From Roseibium sp. Sym1 (GTDB lineage: Bacteria > Pseudomonadota > Alphaproteobacteria > Rhizobiales > Stappiaceae): a stretch of DNA of 64,000 nt. Under the pieces are notes generated by a model. The model did not search any database. It was not told the origin of the DNA and was given only the letters and a program-made list of their open reading frames with translations. Shown here piece by piece: positions 44,183 through 52,846 of this stretch (position 1 is the first letter of the stretch; each line of letters opens with the position of its first letter). Location of the stretch: NCBI RefSeq assembly GCF_027359675.1, contig NZ_CP114786.1, forward strand, positions 5,864,501 to 5,928,500. The letters run 5' to 3'. The position numbers and the translations under genes are program-made.

Positions 44183-46846
44183 CTACCGCCGCCGGCGGCC
44201 ACCGCCCCGTTGCGGGCGGGCCTGTGGCCGCGAGCGCTGAACGTTGCGCTGGCGGTTGACCTGGCGGTTGCCGGCCTGGCGCGCCTGCCGGTCCCGGTTC
44301 AGATGGGCCGGCGCCTGGGGCCGCTTGGTGGGGCGTGTCGCCGGACGTTGTGCCGGGCGCTGAACATTCGGCTTTTGCACATTCGGGCGCTGCGCGGGCC
44401 GCTGAACATTCGGCTTTTGCACGTTTGGCCGTTGCGCCGGCCTTTGCACATTCGGCTTTTGAACGTTGGGCCGCTGGACATTCGGCCTCTGGCCGGCCGG
44501 CAGGTTGGCCGGACGTTCGATATTTGGCCGGTTGCCGGCGTTCGGGCGGTTCTGAAGCTTGTCGCCGATCGGCCGGTTGGCCAGCGCCGCGCCGGCTCCC
44601 GCCCCGATGGCTGCGCCCGCGCCGATGTCCCCGAGCCGGTTCTGGATGTTTTCACGCGACGGCGCTGCGACATCACCCCAGCGGCCGCCCTCGAATTTCT
44701 TCCAGTTGTCGCCATCCCGGCGATAGACCGAGCCGTCCCGCCCGGCGAACACGTCGCCACGGCGGCCCAGATTGGCAACACGCCCGGTGGCCCCTTCCTG
44801 TTTCCAGCGATTGACCGCGCCGGCCTGCAGGTCGCGGGTGCGCGACCATTGCGGACCGGTCACGACCTTGCCGCCCCAGGAGCCGTAGATGCCCCGGGCA
44901 CCTCCCGCGATAATCCGGTTGCCCGTGCGCGGGTTGTAGGCGGAGATGAAACCGGCGCTGCCGCGCGGTCCGCTGATCGCGCCGCCGCGGATGTATCCAC
45001 CGGTGCGCGGATTGTAGATGCCGCCGCCGGCAATGCCGCGCAGCGGGCCATAAGCGTAGCCGTAGCGGCCGAAGGTTCCCCGGATCGGATTGTAGAAAGC
45101 GCCGATGCCGTAGCTCACCGGACGCGGGAAATAGATCGGCCGAAGGCCCGGCCGGAACCAGGGCCGGTAGTAGTAGCCGGTGCCGTAGACGAAGGTCCCC
45201 CAGGCGAGGAAGCCGGTCAGGTAGCCCATCGTATAGCCGTACCAGACCGCACCCGGCTCACTCTCGTACACCCGCACATAAGTGGTGTTGTAGACCGGCG
45301 AGGAGGGCGGAATCGTGTAGATCTCGTCCGGCACGGAGGTCGCTACCTGGAACGGGCCTTCCGGGCTGTCACCGACAAACCAGACGCCGTCCTGCAGCAC
45401 GTAATACTTCGCGCCCACCTGGATCACCTGGTCGCTGGTATTGACCGCGTAGGACAGGGACGTGCCCTCGATCTTCTCGAATTCAGGGTCTCCGGCGTAG
45501 GAGACATCCGCCGAGACCGAGCCGACCTCGACCCGTGCCGTTGTCGGAATGCTGGCCTTGAGACGTGCCTGGGACGCCTCGGACGTTCCGGGAATGGAGG
45601 AGCGCACCGAATAATAGGGCGCGTCCTCTGGAATGTTCTGGAAATCCGACGGCATGTCAGGCGTGGTGAAGGTCCAGGGACCATCGAGCGAGGCCGACTT
45701 GAACCAGCGTCCGGAGACCAGGATGTACCATGTGGAGGTGGATTTCAGGAAGAAGACATCGCTGTCGGTGTTGGATGCCCATTCCAGGTCCGTGCCTTCC
45801 ACCGGTTCGAGCTTCGGCTCGCCGTCAAAGACGATCATTTCCGCCGGTTTGTCGGAATAGATCACCTTCGGCGGCGTGTTGTCCGGAAACGGCTCGCCCG
45901 GAATGGCCGCTTTGGTTTCGGTCCAGTTGTCATCGTCCGGCAACGAGCTGATCAGATCTGGAAGCTTGTCCACGGATTGCCAGCCGCTGGAGACGTCCTT
46001 GGTCGTCATCCAGGACTTCTCGTCGCGCAGGTAGAGCTCCCCGGTGTCGTCGATCTTGAGGATGTCCCAGTTGGTGTTGACCACGAAACTGAGACCCTGG
46101 TCGCCCTTGACGGGCGCGAAGATCGGCGCGCCTTCCGTCTGCACCAGGATGGCCGGCTCGGTTGAGATGAAGATCGGGGGCGCTTCCGCATTGAGACCCT
46201 GGACATCATCCATGCGCTTGTATTCGGCGAGGCCTGCGGTGATGCGGTCCTCCTTCACGGTGATCGTGCCGGTCGGCATGATCTTGCCGACCTGCAGCGA
46301 CAGATCGGTAAGGGATTCGCGGTCGAGGGCCGAAAAGTCGAGCTGGGTCACCTGGATCTGGTTGACGTCGACCTCGCCTTTTTCCGTGTCCGCCACGGTC
46401 GTGCCGCTGACGCCGATGACGCCGAAGACCGGCTTGGCGTCCTTGTCCTTGATATATTCGGCCGCCACCAGCGCCTTGAGCGTCTTGAAATTGTCCCAGT
46501 CGGTGAATTGCGGCTGATAGAGCACCAGTGTCGCGCCGGCGTCGGTCTGGAAGGAGCGCGGCCAGCCGGTGGTCTCTTCGGGTTCCGTCAGCTGCAGGTA
46601 CTGGCCGCTGACAAAACCGTTCTGGCCATTGTAGCTGACGGAACACCAGGCACCGCTGTCGTCGCAGTTTTCAAGCTCGACCTGGGTACCGTTCGGAACG
46701 GTCCCGAGTGAACCGAAGCCGGTCCCGGGCCCCTGGCGGAAATTGACATTGGCCGTGGTGACCGCCGGGGCAGCCAGAACACCGTTCACGAACACCGTTT
46801 GAAGAACAAGGGTGGAGGAAAGCAGTACAGAAAGGGTCTTGCGCAT
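44183..46846 (-). CDS. Secreted SH3-domain protein with repetitive basic C-terminus
   Basis: This 887-residue protein has a signal peptide (1-25, ending NGVLA) and an SH3_3 domain (about 30-85, NVNFRQGPGTGFGSLGTVPN). Its central region resembles proteins annotated as carbohydrate-binding family V/XII, with YVLQDGVWFVGDSPEGPF and a glycine/tyrosine-rich stretch near residues 545-640. The last 150 residues contain repeats of RPNVQKPNVQRPAQ and are rich in Arg and Pro. It may bind the cell wall or envelope sugars. The ATG at 46846 follows a GGGAG ribosome site; the open frame upstream is not coding. The function is not known. Confidence 0.8.
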   Translation of the reverse strand: MRKTLSVLLSSTLVLQTVFVNGVLAAPAVTTANVNFRQGPGTGFGSLGTVPNGTQVELENCDDSGAWCSVSYNGQNGFVSGQYLQLTEPEETTGWPRSFQTDAGATLVLYQPQFTDWDNFKTLKALVAAEYIKDKDAKPVFGVIGVSGTTVADTEKGEVDVNQIQVTQLDFSALDRESLTDLSLQVGKIMPTGTITVKEDRITAGLAEYKRMDDVQGLNAEAPPIFISTEPAILVQTEGAPIFAPVKGDQGLSFVVNTNWDILKIDDTGELYLRDEKSWMTTKDVSSGWQSVDKLPDLISSLPDDDNWTETKAAIPGEPFPDNTPPKVIYSDKPAEMIVFDGEPKLEPVEGTDLEWASNTDSDVFFLKSTSTWYILVSGRWFKSASLDGPWTFTTPDMPSDFQNIPEDAPYYSVRSSIPGTSEASQARLKASIPTTARVEVGSVSADVSYAGDPEFEKIEGTSLSYAVNTSDQVIQVGAKYYVLQDGVWFVGDSPEGPFQVATSVPDEIYTIPPSSPVYNTTYVRVYESEPGAVWYGYTMGYLTGFLAWGTFVYGTGYYYRPWFRPGLRPIYFPRPVSYGIGAFYNPIRGTFGRYGYAYGPLRGIAGGGIYNPRTGGYIRGGAISGPRGSAGFISAYNPRTGNRIIAGGARGIYGSWGGKVVTGPQWSRTRDLQAGAVNRWKQEGATGRVANLGRRGDVFAGRDGSVYRRDGDNWKKFEGGRWGDVAAPSRENIQNRLGDIGAGAAIGAGAGAALANRPIGDKLQNRPNAGNRPNIERPANLPAGQRPNVQRPNVQKPNVQRPAQRPNVQKPNVQRPAQRPNVQKPNVQRPAQRPATRPTKRPQAPAHLNRDRQARQAGNRQVNRQRNVQRSRPQARPQRGGGRRRR
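44336..44490. repeat. In-frame 39-bp tandem repeats in the SH3 protein gene
   Basis: Three near-perfect copies of a 13-residue unit (RPNVQKPNVQRPA), about 39 bases each, are tandem in the 3' part of the gene, with partial copies beside them. Such repeats often vary in number between strains. Confidence 0.75.
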
Positions 46847-47068
46847 TGGGGTCTCCCATAGGCGAGGCCGGGCAAGCCGGTCCGGACGCGCACATTGCCG
46901 GTTGCAGGCAAAAGATGGGAACAACCGGCACGTCACCAACAGATCCTGCGCAAGCGGCGAAAAAATGTCCAGTGTCGCGCGGCACATCCATCATCCCCGT
47001 TGCGGGATCATAGTCAGACCCTATTGTGACAACCGTCCGACAAAGCGCCCAATTCAGGAGCCTGATCA

Positions 47069-47500
47069 ATGCCGATTGCCTGCCGTGCCGCCTTCATGGG
47101 ACCTGCGATCCTTCTGGTCGCCTTGTGGGCTTGCGTCGCCGCCGCGGGCAGCGCTCAAGCGGAAACGTTCTACTGCGAGAGCACCCGCGGCCCGAACGGT
47201 GCGGCCAAATACTGCAATTTCCTGTTGTTTGACCGGTCTTTCAGCCGGCACCGGCAAGTGATCGTCGCACAGGGCGCCCGGCGCGAGGTGGCCATCAATG
47301 GCCGTTACGACCTGTTCTGCGTGCTGGTTCAAAACACGAAGGGCGTGCCGAACAACATTGCCTATCGCAAGCAGCAGTGCCGCAAGTCCGATACGGGAAA
47401 GGAATACAAGGTCCCGATCCGGGCGCTCAACATGCGGCGCGGCCGGAACGGCTTCAGCACCGACGCTGTTGGTTCCCTGCCGTCCCGAAGCAACTGGTAG
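47069..47500 (+). CDS. Small secreted protein of unknown function
   Basis: This 143-residue protein has a signal peptide (about 1-31, hydrophobic core ILLVALWACVAAAG, cleavage after SAQA). The mature part begins ETFYCESTRGPNGAAKYCNF and has four cysteines that could form two disulfides. The AGGAG ribosome site lies 9 bases before the ATG. I do not recognise a family. It is divergent from the SH3 protein and convergent with the Gfo/Idh gene, so it stands alone. Confidence 0.7.
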   Translation: MPIACRAAFMGPAILLVALWACVAAAGSAQAETFYCESTRGPNGAAKYCNFLLFDRSFSRHRQVIVAQGARREVAINGRYDLFCVLVQNTKGVPNNIAYRKQQCRKSDTGKEYKVPIRALNMRRGRNGFSTDAVGSLPSRSNW

Positions 47501-47574
47501 GTGGCTCCAGCACAAAGAAGACCGGCGCGTTGATCAACGCGCCGGCCGCAAAACGCCGGATGCAAAGTTCACGA

Positions 47575-48699
47575 TCAGCAAGCGACAGAGGACAGCGATT
47601 GAGGCTGCAGGGAAACCGCCTGGCCCGTTCGTGCCGATTGTTGGGCCGCCAGGCCCATTTCCACGGCGCGCCGGCCATCCTCGAGCGTCACGTCCGGAAG
47701 CGCCTTCTCGCCGCGCACAACGGCCACGAAGCCTTCATGCTGGTAGAAGGTGGAGCCGTTGTGATCGCCGGCATCGAGAATGGCCGGATCGACAGGAATG
47801 TCGATCTGGCGCGGTCCCTTGGGGCTGCGCGGCGAGACAACCAGCTGCGGCACCGGCGGCTCGCCGAGCTCCTGCGGCCAGAACCTCCCGGGACCCGGCA
47901 CGAAGGCCTCGATCTTGCCTTGCGGGCCGACGGCGACGACTTCTTCCTGGTAGCGCGAGCCTTCCGCGAACATGCACAGTTCCAGCATTGCGCGCGCGCC
48001 GTTCTCGAAATCCACGATCACGTAGCCATTGTCGAGGATATCGGGCTGTTCGCCGTCGTAGATTTCGTCCTTGTGATTGGCATCCTGACCGGCGGAGGCC
48101 ATGACGCGCACTGGTTCCGCCTTCATGATCAGGCGCATCAGGTCGAAGAAGTGGCAGCATTTCTCGACGAACGTGCCGCCGGAGTACTTGTTGAAGCGGT
48201 TCCAGGCGCCAACCTTGTCGAGGAACGGGAACCGGTGCTCGCGGATGGTCAGCATCTTGATGCCACCGGTGGCAAGCTCCGCCTGCTCGACCAGCGCCGC
48301 GATCGGCGGCATGTAGCGGTATTCCATGGCCACCCAGACCGGCGCCGGGTAGGTCGACTTGAAACTGTCGAGTTCGGCAAGATCCTTCGGGTCGGTGAAC
48401 AGCGGCTTTTCGACCAGCAGCGGCAGCGGGCGCGTCCTGCGGATCTCTTCCATCTGCGGCACGTGGCAATGGTTGGGGCTGGCGATCAGGATGCAGTCGA
48501 GCGCATCGACCTTCAAAAGCTCCGCAAGCGTGTCCACGAAGACGGCGTTGGGAGCATGGCGCGCGGCTTCAGCGGCCATGCCGGCGTCCGGCTCGAATAT
48601 CACCGTGACCTCCGTGTCCGGCAGAAGCGCGATGTTGCGCAGGTGTTCCTGCCCCATCATCCCGCAGCCAATGACGCCATACCGTACCTTTGCAGGCAT
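47575..48699 (-). CDS. Gfo/Idh/MocA-family oxidoreductase, possibly a sulfoquinovosidase (GH188-like)
   Basis: This 374-residue protein has an N-terminal Rossmann fold (VIGCGMMGQEHLRN) and the EKP motif (LLVEKPLF) that defines the Gfo/Idh/MocA family, then a substrate domain with GGTFVEKCCHFFDLMRLI. Members oxidise sugars or inositols with NAD, and some (GH109, GH188) use NAD transiently to cleave glycosides. GH188 members cleave sulfoquinovose glycosides and occur in sulfoquinovose loci. It is 34 bases downstream of the GntR gene on the same strand, divergent from a monooxygenase operon matching sulfo-SMO. The family call is firm; the glycosidase role is inference. Confidence 0.8.
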   Translation of the reverse strand: MPAKVRYGVIGCGMMGQEHLRNIALLPDTEVTVIFEPDAGMAAEAARHAPNAVFVDTLAELLKVDALDCILIASPNHCHVPQMEEIRRTRPLPLLVEKPLFTDPKDLAELDSFKSTYPAPVWVAMEYRYMPPIAALVEQAELATGGIKMLTIREHRFPFLDKVGAWNRFNKYSGGTFVEKCCHFFDLMRLIMKAEPVRVMASAGQDANHKDEIYDGEQPDILDNGYVIVDFENGARAMLELCMFAEGSRYQEEVVAVGPQGKIEAFVPGPGRFWPQELGEPPVPQLVVSPRSPKGPRQIDIPVDPAILDAGDHNGSTFYQHEGFVAVVRGEKALPDVTLEDGRRAVEMGLAAQQSARTGQAVSLQPQSLSSVAC

Positions 48700-48733
48700 T
48701 TTGTTCTCCTTGTGCGGCGGCCTTGCGGTCCGC

Positions 48734-49444
48734 CTATTTCAGTCGCTGTACGTAATGCGCCCGGTCCGTATCGAACCAGGTTCGCGAATATTCGACGGGC
48801 TCGGGCCGGTCGGCCCAGCTGAAGCGCTCGATGAAGCCGGTGAGCGTACCGGGAGCCAGCGTGAAGGATTTCGGCGCCCAGTCAGGCACCTTGCCGATAG
48901 TCACCCGGTCCTCGGCCCGCACGATCCAGAAGCCGAGCTGCTTCTGGTAATAGCGGTAGAGGGAATCGGACAGGAGGTCGCGGCGGACGGTGCCGGCATC
49001 GCCATCGAGCCAGATCTCCTCGACCGCGATCATCACGTCATTGAGATATCTGAGACGGCGGATCCGGGTCCCCTCGCCGCTCGTACCGAAGGCCGGCAGA
49101 TCACCGGGCTTGGCGATACGGGTCACGTCGAGGACGTCCGCCCGAGGCAGACCGCCACCGGACAGAAGCTCCAGGCGGAACATCGCGTAGACGCTTTCCT
49201 GGGTGCCGCCCTGGCGTATGTAGTTTCCCGAACCCTGGATTCGCTCGAGTAAGCCTTTTTCCGTAAGGTCCGCCAGCGCCTTGCGCAGCGTGCCGATGGA
49301 GATGCCCAGGTTCTCGGCCATGTCCCTTTCAGGCGGCAATCTCTCCCCGTCAATCAACCGTCCGGCGGCGATATCCCTGATCAAAAGCTCGCTTATCTGC
49401 ACATAGAGCGGCAGTGCGTTCGGCGACTGTGAGGCGGTGGCCAT
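48734..49444 (-). CDS. GntR-family (HutC/UTRA) transcriptional regulator
   Basis: This 236-residue regulator has an N-terminal winged HTH (LPPERDMAENLGISIGTLRK, then ALADLTEKGLLERIQGSGNY) and a C-terminal UTRA ligand-binding domain (IRRLRYLNDVMIAVEEIWLD). UTRA proteins usually bind sugars or histidine-derived metabolites and repress neighbouring genes. It precedes the Gfo/Idh gene and faces the monooxygenase operon across a 193-base region with a dyad at 49473-49497. It most likely controls both directions. Confidence 0.9.
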   Translation of the reverse strand: MATASQSPNALPLYVQISELLIRDIAAGRLIDGERLPPERDMAENLGISIGTLRKALADLTEKGLLERIQGSGNYIRQGGTQESVYAMFRLELLSGGGLPRADVLDVTRIAKPGDLPAFGTSGEGTRIRRLRYLNDVMIAVEEIWLDGDAGTVRRDLLSDSLYRYYQKQLGFWIVRAEDRVTIGKVPDWAPKSFTLAPGTLTGFIERFSWADRPEPVEYSRTWFDTDRAHYVQRLK

Positions 49445-49472
49445 GACGTTTCCGGTTGCCTGATTTTCAAAA

Positions 49473-49497
49473 TTGATACACTATTGATTTACATCAA
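49473..49497. promoter_or_regulatory. Candidate operator between gntR-type gene and monooxygenase operon
   Basis: TTGAT (49473-49477) and ATCAA (49493-49497) form a dyad across 15 bases, in an AT-rich patch between the two divergent units. It also contains a direct repeat ATTGAT. It is short, so this is only a candidate for GntR binding. Confidence 0.4.
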
Positions 49498-49637
49498 ACC
49501 GGGTGATATGCAAGAGAAAATCGACGGCAAAGTGAAGCCAATCGAAAACAAACGAAAATAACGAAACCTCAAACGCCCCTGCCAGGGGCAATGCGAGCGC
49601 TTCGTGTTTCAAACGGTTGATCCCGGGGAGGAAATTC

Positions 49638-50792
49638 ATGACCGTAGTCCCAGTCACGTCACCGGATCTCGATGCAGCGGAGGTATCCTGGTTCGCTGCA
49701 TTATGTTCCGACGACTATCAGTTTCTGGGGGTTCCGGAAGGCCATCTGCGCTCGTCCTGGGAACATTGCTCTTCGATCGTGAAGACCGCCGAGGCCGAGG
49801 GCTTCCGCAACATCCTGTGCCCGTCCTCCTACCAGGTCGGCCAGGACACGCTCAGTTTCGTCGCCGGCTGTGCGCCGATCACCGACAGGATCAACCTGCT
49901 GGCGGCCGTGCGCTGCGGCGAGATGCAGCCGATCATGCTGGCGCGCACCATCGCGACGCTGGATCACATGCTGAAGGGCCGGCTGACAGTCAACATCATC
50001 TCGTCCGACTTCCCCGGCGAGCAGGCGGACAGCGGCTATCGCTACCAGCGCTCGCGCGAAGTGGTCGAGATCCTGAAACAGGCCTGGACGCAGGACGAGA
50101 TCAACCACGAGGGTGAGGTCTACACCTTCAAGGGTCTGACCACCGACCCTGCCCGCCCCTACCAGACCGGTGGCCCCCTGCTCTATTTCGGCGGCTATTC
50201 GCCGGCAGCCCTGGAGCTGTGCGGCCAGCACTGCGATGTCTACCTGATGTGGCCGGAAAAGATGGAAGAGCTGGAAGGCCGCATGAAGGCGGTCCATGCG
50301 GTCGCCGAGCAATTTGACCGCACGCTCGACTATGGCCTACGTGTCCACATGATCGTGCGCGACACCGAGAAGGAAGCTCAGGAATACGCCGACTACATCG
50401 TCTCCAAGCTGGACGACGACCAGGGCACGGCGATCCGCGAACGCGCGCTCGACGCCAAGTCGCTCGGCGTGAGCCACCAAGCCAAGAACCGCGATGTCGC
50501 CGACGCGTTCGGATATATCGAGCCGAACCTTTGGACCGGCGTCGGCCGGGCCCGCTCTGGCTGCGGCGCCGCGCTTGTCGGTTCCACCGACCAGGTCATG
50601 TCGAAGATCGAGGCCTACCAGAAGATGGGCATCCGCGCCTTCATCTTCTCCGGCTACCCGCACCTGGAAGAAGCCAGGCATTTCGGCGCCCGCGTGATGC
50701 CGAACCTGAAGACCTGCTCGCTTCCCGAAGCCTATGGCCGCGTTCCGGCCGATACCCCCGCAACCCCGCTTGGCAATGGAGTCCGCCGTTAA
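49638..50792 (+). CDS. SsuD/SmoC-like flavin-dependent sulfonate monooxygenase
   Basis: This 384-residue luciferase-like (LLM) enzyme uses reduced FMN and O2, typically to release sulfite from a sulfonate as an aldehyde forms. The active-site set of Escherichia coli SsuD is conserved at a constant offset of nine: Arg235, His237 (GLRVHMIVR), Arg306 (VGRARSG) and Tyr340 (SGYPHLEEA), matching Arg226, His228, Arg297 and Tyr331. The ATG at 49638 has GGGGAGG upstream. The gene is followed, with a 1-base overlap, by the aldo/keto reductase and then a flavin reductase, as in the sulfoquinovose monooxygenase (SmoC) set. The sulfonate is inferred, not shown. Confidence 0.88.
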   Translation: MTVVPVTSPDLDAAEVSWFAALCSDDYQFLGVPEGHLRSSWEHCSSIVKTAEAEGFRNILCPSSYQVGQDTLSFVAGCAPITDRINLLAAVRCGEMQPIMLARTIATLDHMLKGRLTVNIISSDFPGEQADSGYRYQRSREVVEILKQAWTQDEINHEGEVYTFKGLTTDPARPYQTGGPLLYFGGYSPAALELCGQHCDVYLMWPEKMEELEGRMKAVHAVAEQFDRTLDYGLRVHMIVRDTEKEAQEYADYIVSKLDDDQGTAIRERALDAKSLGVSHQAKNRDVADAFGYIEPNLWTGVGRARSGCGAALVGSTDQVMSKIEAYQKMGIRAFIFSGYPHLEEARHFGARVMPNLKTCSLPEAYGRVPADTPATPLGNGVRR

Positions 50793-51682
50793 TGGAACGC
50801 GTCAAACTCTCCGAAACGCTGGAATTTTCCCGCCTGATCTACGGCATGTGGCGTCTCGGCGACGATGCCGACACGTCGCCGGCCCATGTGGAGCGGAAAA
50901 TCCAGGCCTGTCTCGACCAGGGCATCACCACCTTCGACCAGGCCGACATCTATGGCGGTTATGCCGCCGAAGCGGTGCTCGGCGGCGCGCTTAAGGCCAG
51001 CCCTTCCCTGCGCAGCAAAATGGAAATCGTCACCAAATGCGACATCGTCGCGCCGACGGGCCGCTATGCGGACGCGAAGGTGAAGCATTACGACACCTCG
51101 CGCGCCCATATCGAACGGGCCGTCGAGTTTTCGCTCAGCGACATGGGCATCGAGACGATTGATCTCCTGCTGATCCACCGGCCAGATCCGTTCATGGACC
51201 ATCATGAGACCGGCGCTGCGCTCGACGATCTGATCAAGAGCGGCAAGGTGAAGAATGTTGGCGTCTCGAATTTCCGTCCCTGGGACTGGGAGCTGCTGCA
51301 GTCGGCCATGTCGTCGAAGCTGGTGACCAACCAGATCGAGATATCGCTCAAGGAAATCGGGCCGTTCACCAATGGCGATCTTGCCTTCCACCAGCGCCTC
51401 GGCACGAAACTGATGGCCTGGTCACCGCTCGGCGGCGGCTCGCTGATCACCGAAGGCGGCGCACTCGGCAAGGTGATGGACGAACTGGCGCTCGATGCCG
51501 GTGTCGACCGGCCTGCTGTCGCGGTCGCCTTCCTGCTCGCACATCCGGCAAAGCTCCTGCCGGTCATGGGCACCAACAACCTGGACCGGATCTCCCGGAT
51601 TTCCGATGCCCTGAAAGTCAACCTGGACCGCGAAACCTGGTATCGCCTCTACGAGGCGGCCCTTGGACAAGAGGTGCCCTGA
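50792..51682 (+). CDS. Aldo/keto reductase (SmoB-like candidate)
   Basis: This 296-residue TIM-barrel reductase has the AKR tetrad Asp49, Tyr54 (FDQADIYGGY), Lys82 (IVTKCDI) and His129 (LLLIHRPD), and resembles the YdhF group. Its ATG overlaps the monooxygenase stop (TAATG) and its TGA overlaps the next ATG, so the three are translationally coupled. In sulfo-SMO an AKR (SmoB) reduces the 6-oxo sugar released by the monooxygenase to glucose; that role would fit. The frame is open further upstream, but the coupled start is the credible one. Confidence 0.88.
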   Translation: MERVKLSETLEFSRLIYGMWRLGDDADTSPAHVERKIQACLDQGITTFDQADIYGGYAAEAVLGGALKASPSLRSKMEIVTKCDIVAPTGRYADAKVKHYDTSRAHIERAVEFSLSDMGIETIDLLLIHRPDPFMDHHETGAALDDLIKSGKVKNVGVSNFRPWDWELLQSAMSSKLVTNQIEISLKEIGPFTNGDLAFHQRLGTKLMAWSPLGGGSLITEGGALGKVMDELALDAGVDRPAVAVAFLLAHPAKLLPVMGTNNLDRISRISDALKVNLDRETWYRLYEAALGQEVP

Positions 51683-52197
51683 TGACCATGCAGAATGCCA
51701 ATCATCCCGTCACATTCGAACCGGACACGGACAACACCCGCCTCCTGCGCGACGCGTTTGGACGCTTTGCCACCGGTGTCACCGTGGTGACCACCCATTC
51801 GGACGACGGTCCCGTCGGCATCACCGCCAACAGCTTCTCGTCCGTGTCGCTGGATCCGCCCCTTGTCTTGTGGATGCCGGACAAGGGCTCGCGCCGGTTC
51901 CGCTATTTCGAGACCGCGGAACATTACGCGATCCATGTTCTCAGCCATCACCAGGCCGAGGTCTGCAACGGTTTCGTGCGCAACGCCCATGCATTCGACC
52001 GGTTGCCGCACCGGATCGACGACAACGGCGTTCCGCTGATCGAGAACTGCCTTGCCCGATTCGAGTGCAAGCGCTTTGCCGCCTATGAGGGCGGCGACCA
52101 CCTGATCGTGCTCGGAGAAGTCATGCAGGCGGAAATGCGCCAGGGAGATGCACTGACCTTTTTCGCGGGCAAGCTTGGCCAGATCGCGCCAGAATAA
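51682..52197 (+). CDS. NAD(P)H:FMN reductase (flavin reductase family)
   Basis: This 171-residue flavin reductase of the DIM6/NTAB type has the FMN-binding segments FATGVTVVTTHSDD and GITANSFSSVSLDPPLVLW. It would supply reduced FMN to the monooxygenase, as SsuE and SmoA do. The start codon overlaps the preceding stop (ATGA). Its genetic coupling to a two-component monooxygenase is strong support. Confidence 0.92.
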   Translation: MTMQNANHPVTFEPDTDNTRLLRDAFGRFATGVTVVTTHSDDGPVGITANSFSSVSLDPPLVLWMPDKGSRRFRYFETAEHYAIHVLSHHQAEVCNGFVRNAHAFDRLPHRIDDNGVPLIENCLARFECKRFAAYEGGDHLIVLGEVMQAEMRQGDALTFFAGKLGQIAPE

Positions 52198-52255
52198 GCG
52201 CGGAAAGCGGGGCGAAGACCGGCCCGCTGAAAGGGTAGTTTAGGGAGGAGCCCTG

Positions 52256-52846
52256 ATGGGCATTTTGCTGGCGGTCCTTGTGCCGCTCGACTGGCTGAAT
52301 TCGCACCTGCTGCGGATCGGCCGCTGGATCGGCATCGTTGCCGTGGCCCTGATGGTGGTCGCGATCCTGATTCAGGTTGTCGCCCGCTATGTCTTCAACA
52401 ACGCCCTGCCCTGGCCGGACGAGGCCGCGCGCTTCTGCATGCTCTGGATGACCGGCCTGATGGCGCCGACCGCCTTCCGCCGCGGCGGCTTTGTCGCCAT
52501 TGACATGCTGACCGTTGCGCTGCCACGCATGCTCGGCAACCTCCTCTCCCTGGCCCTTCTGCTGATCTCCCTCGCCGTCCTCGTGGTCGCGGTCCAGATA
52601 GGTTACGGCGAGGTCACCGGTTTCGGCGGCAAATTCGCGACCGCCTCGCTCTACGTTCCCGGCAACCTGACCTTGAGCGAATGGTTCCGTGTGCCGCGCA
52701 GCTGGATGATGATGTCCCTGCTGGTCGGCGTCACGTTGCTGATCCTGGTCAATATCGAACTGATCCTGCGCAACCTGATCTCGACGCTTGGCGGGGCCGA
52801 GCGCCTTCCCGTCATTCCGGATGCCGACATGGCGGGAGCCGACTGA
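52256..52846 (+). CDS. TRAP transporter small permease (DctQ-type)
   Basis: The 196-residue small membrane subunit of a tripartite ATP-independent periplasmic transporter has about four transmembrane segments and the DctQ-like stretch NALPWPDEAARFCMLWMTGL. It follows the flavin reductase by 58 bases, with a GGGAGGAG ribosome site. Its stop overlaps the start of the large permease, as is typical. The substrate is likely the sulfonate used by the upstream enzymes (inference). Confidence 0.93.
   Translation: MGILLAVLVPLDWLNSHLLRIGRWIGIVAVALMVVAILIQVVARYVFNNALPWPDEAARFCMLWMTGLMAPTAFRRGGFVAIDMLTVALPRMLGNLLSLALLLISLAVLVVAVQIGYGEVTGFGGKFATASLYVPGNLTLSEWFRVPRSWMMMSLLVGVTLLILVNIELILRNLISTLGGAERLPVIPDADMAGAD

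Noticed and set aside
44084..46165. 693-codon open frame opposite the SH3 protein gene
   Set aside because: It is antisense to a protein with a signal peptide and SH3 domain, and its Arg/Leu-rich product reflects repeats on the other strand.
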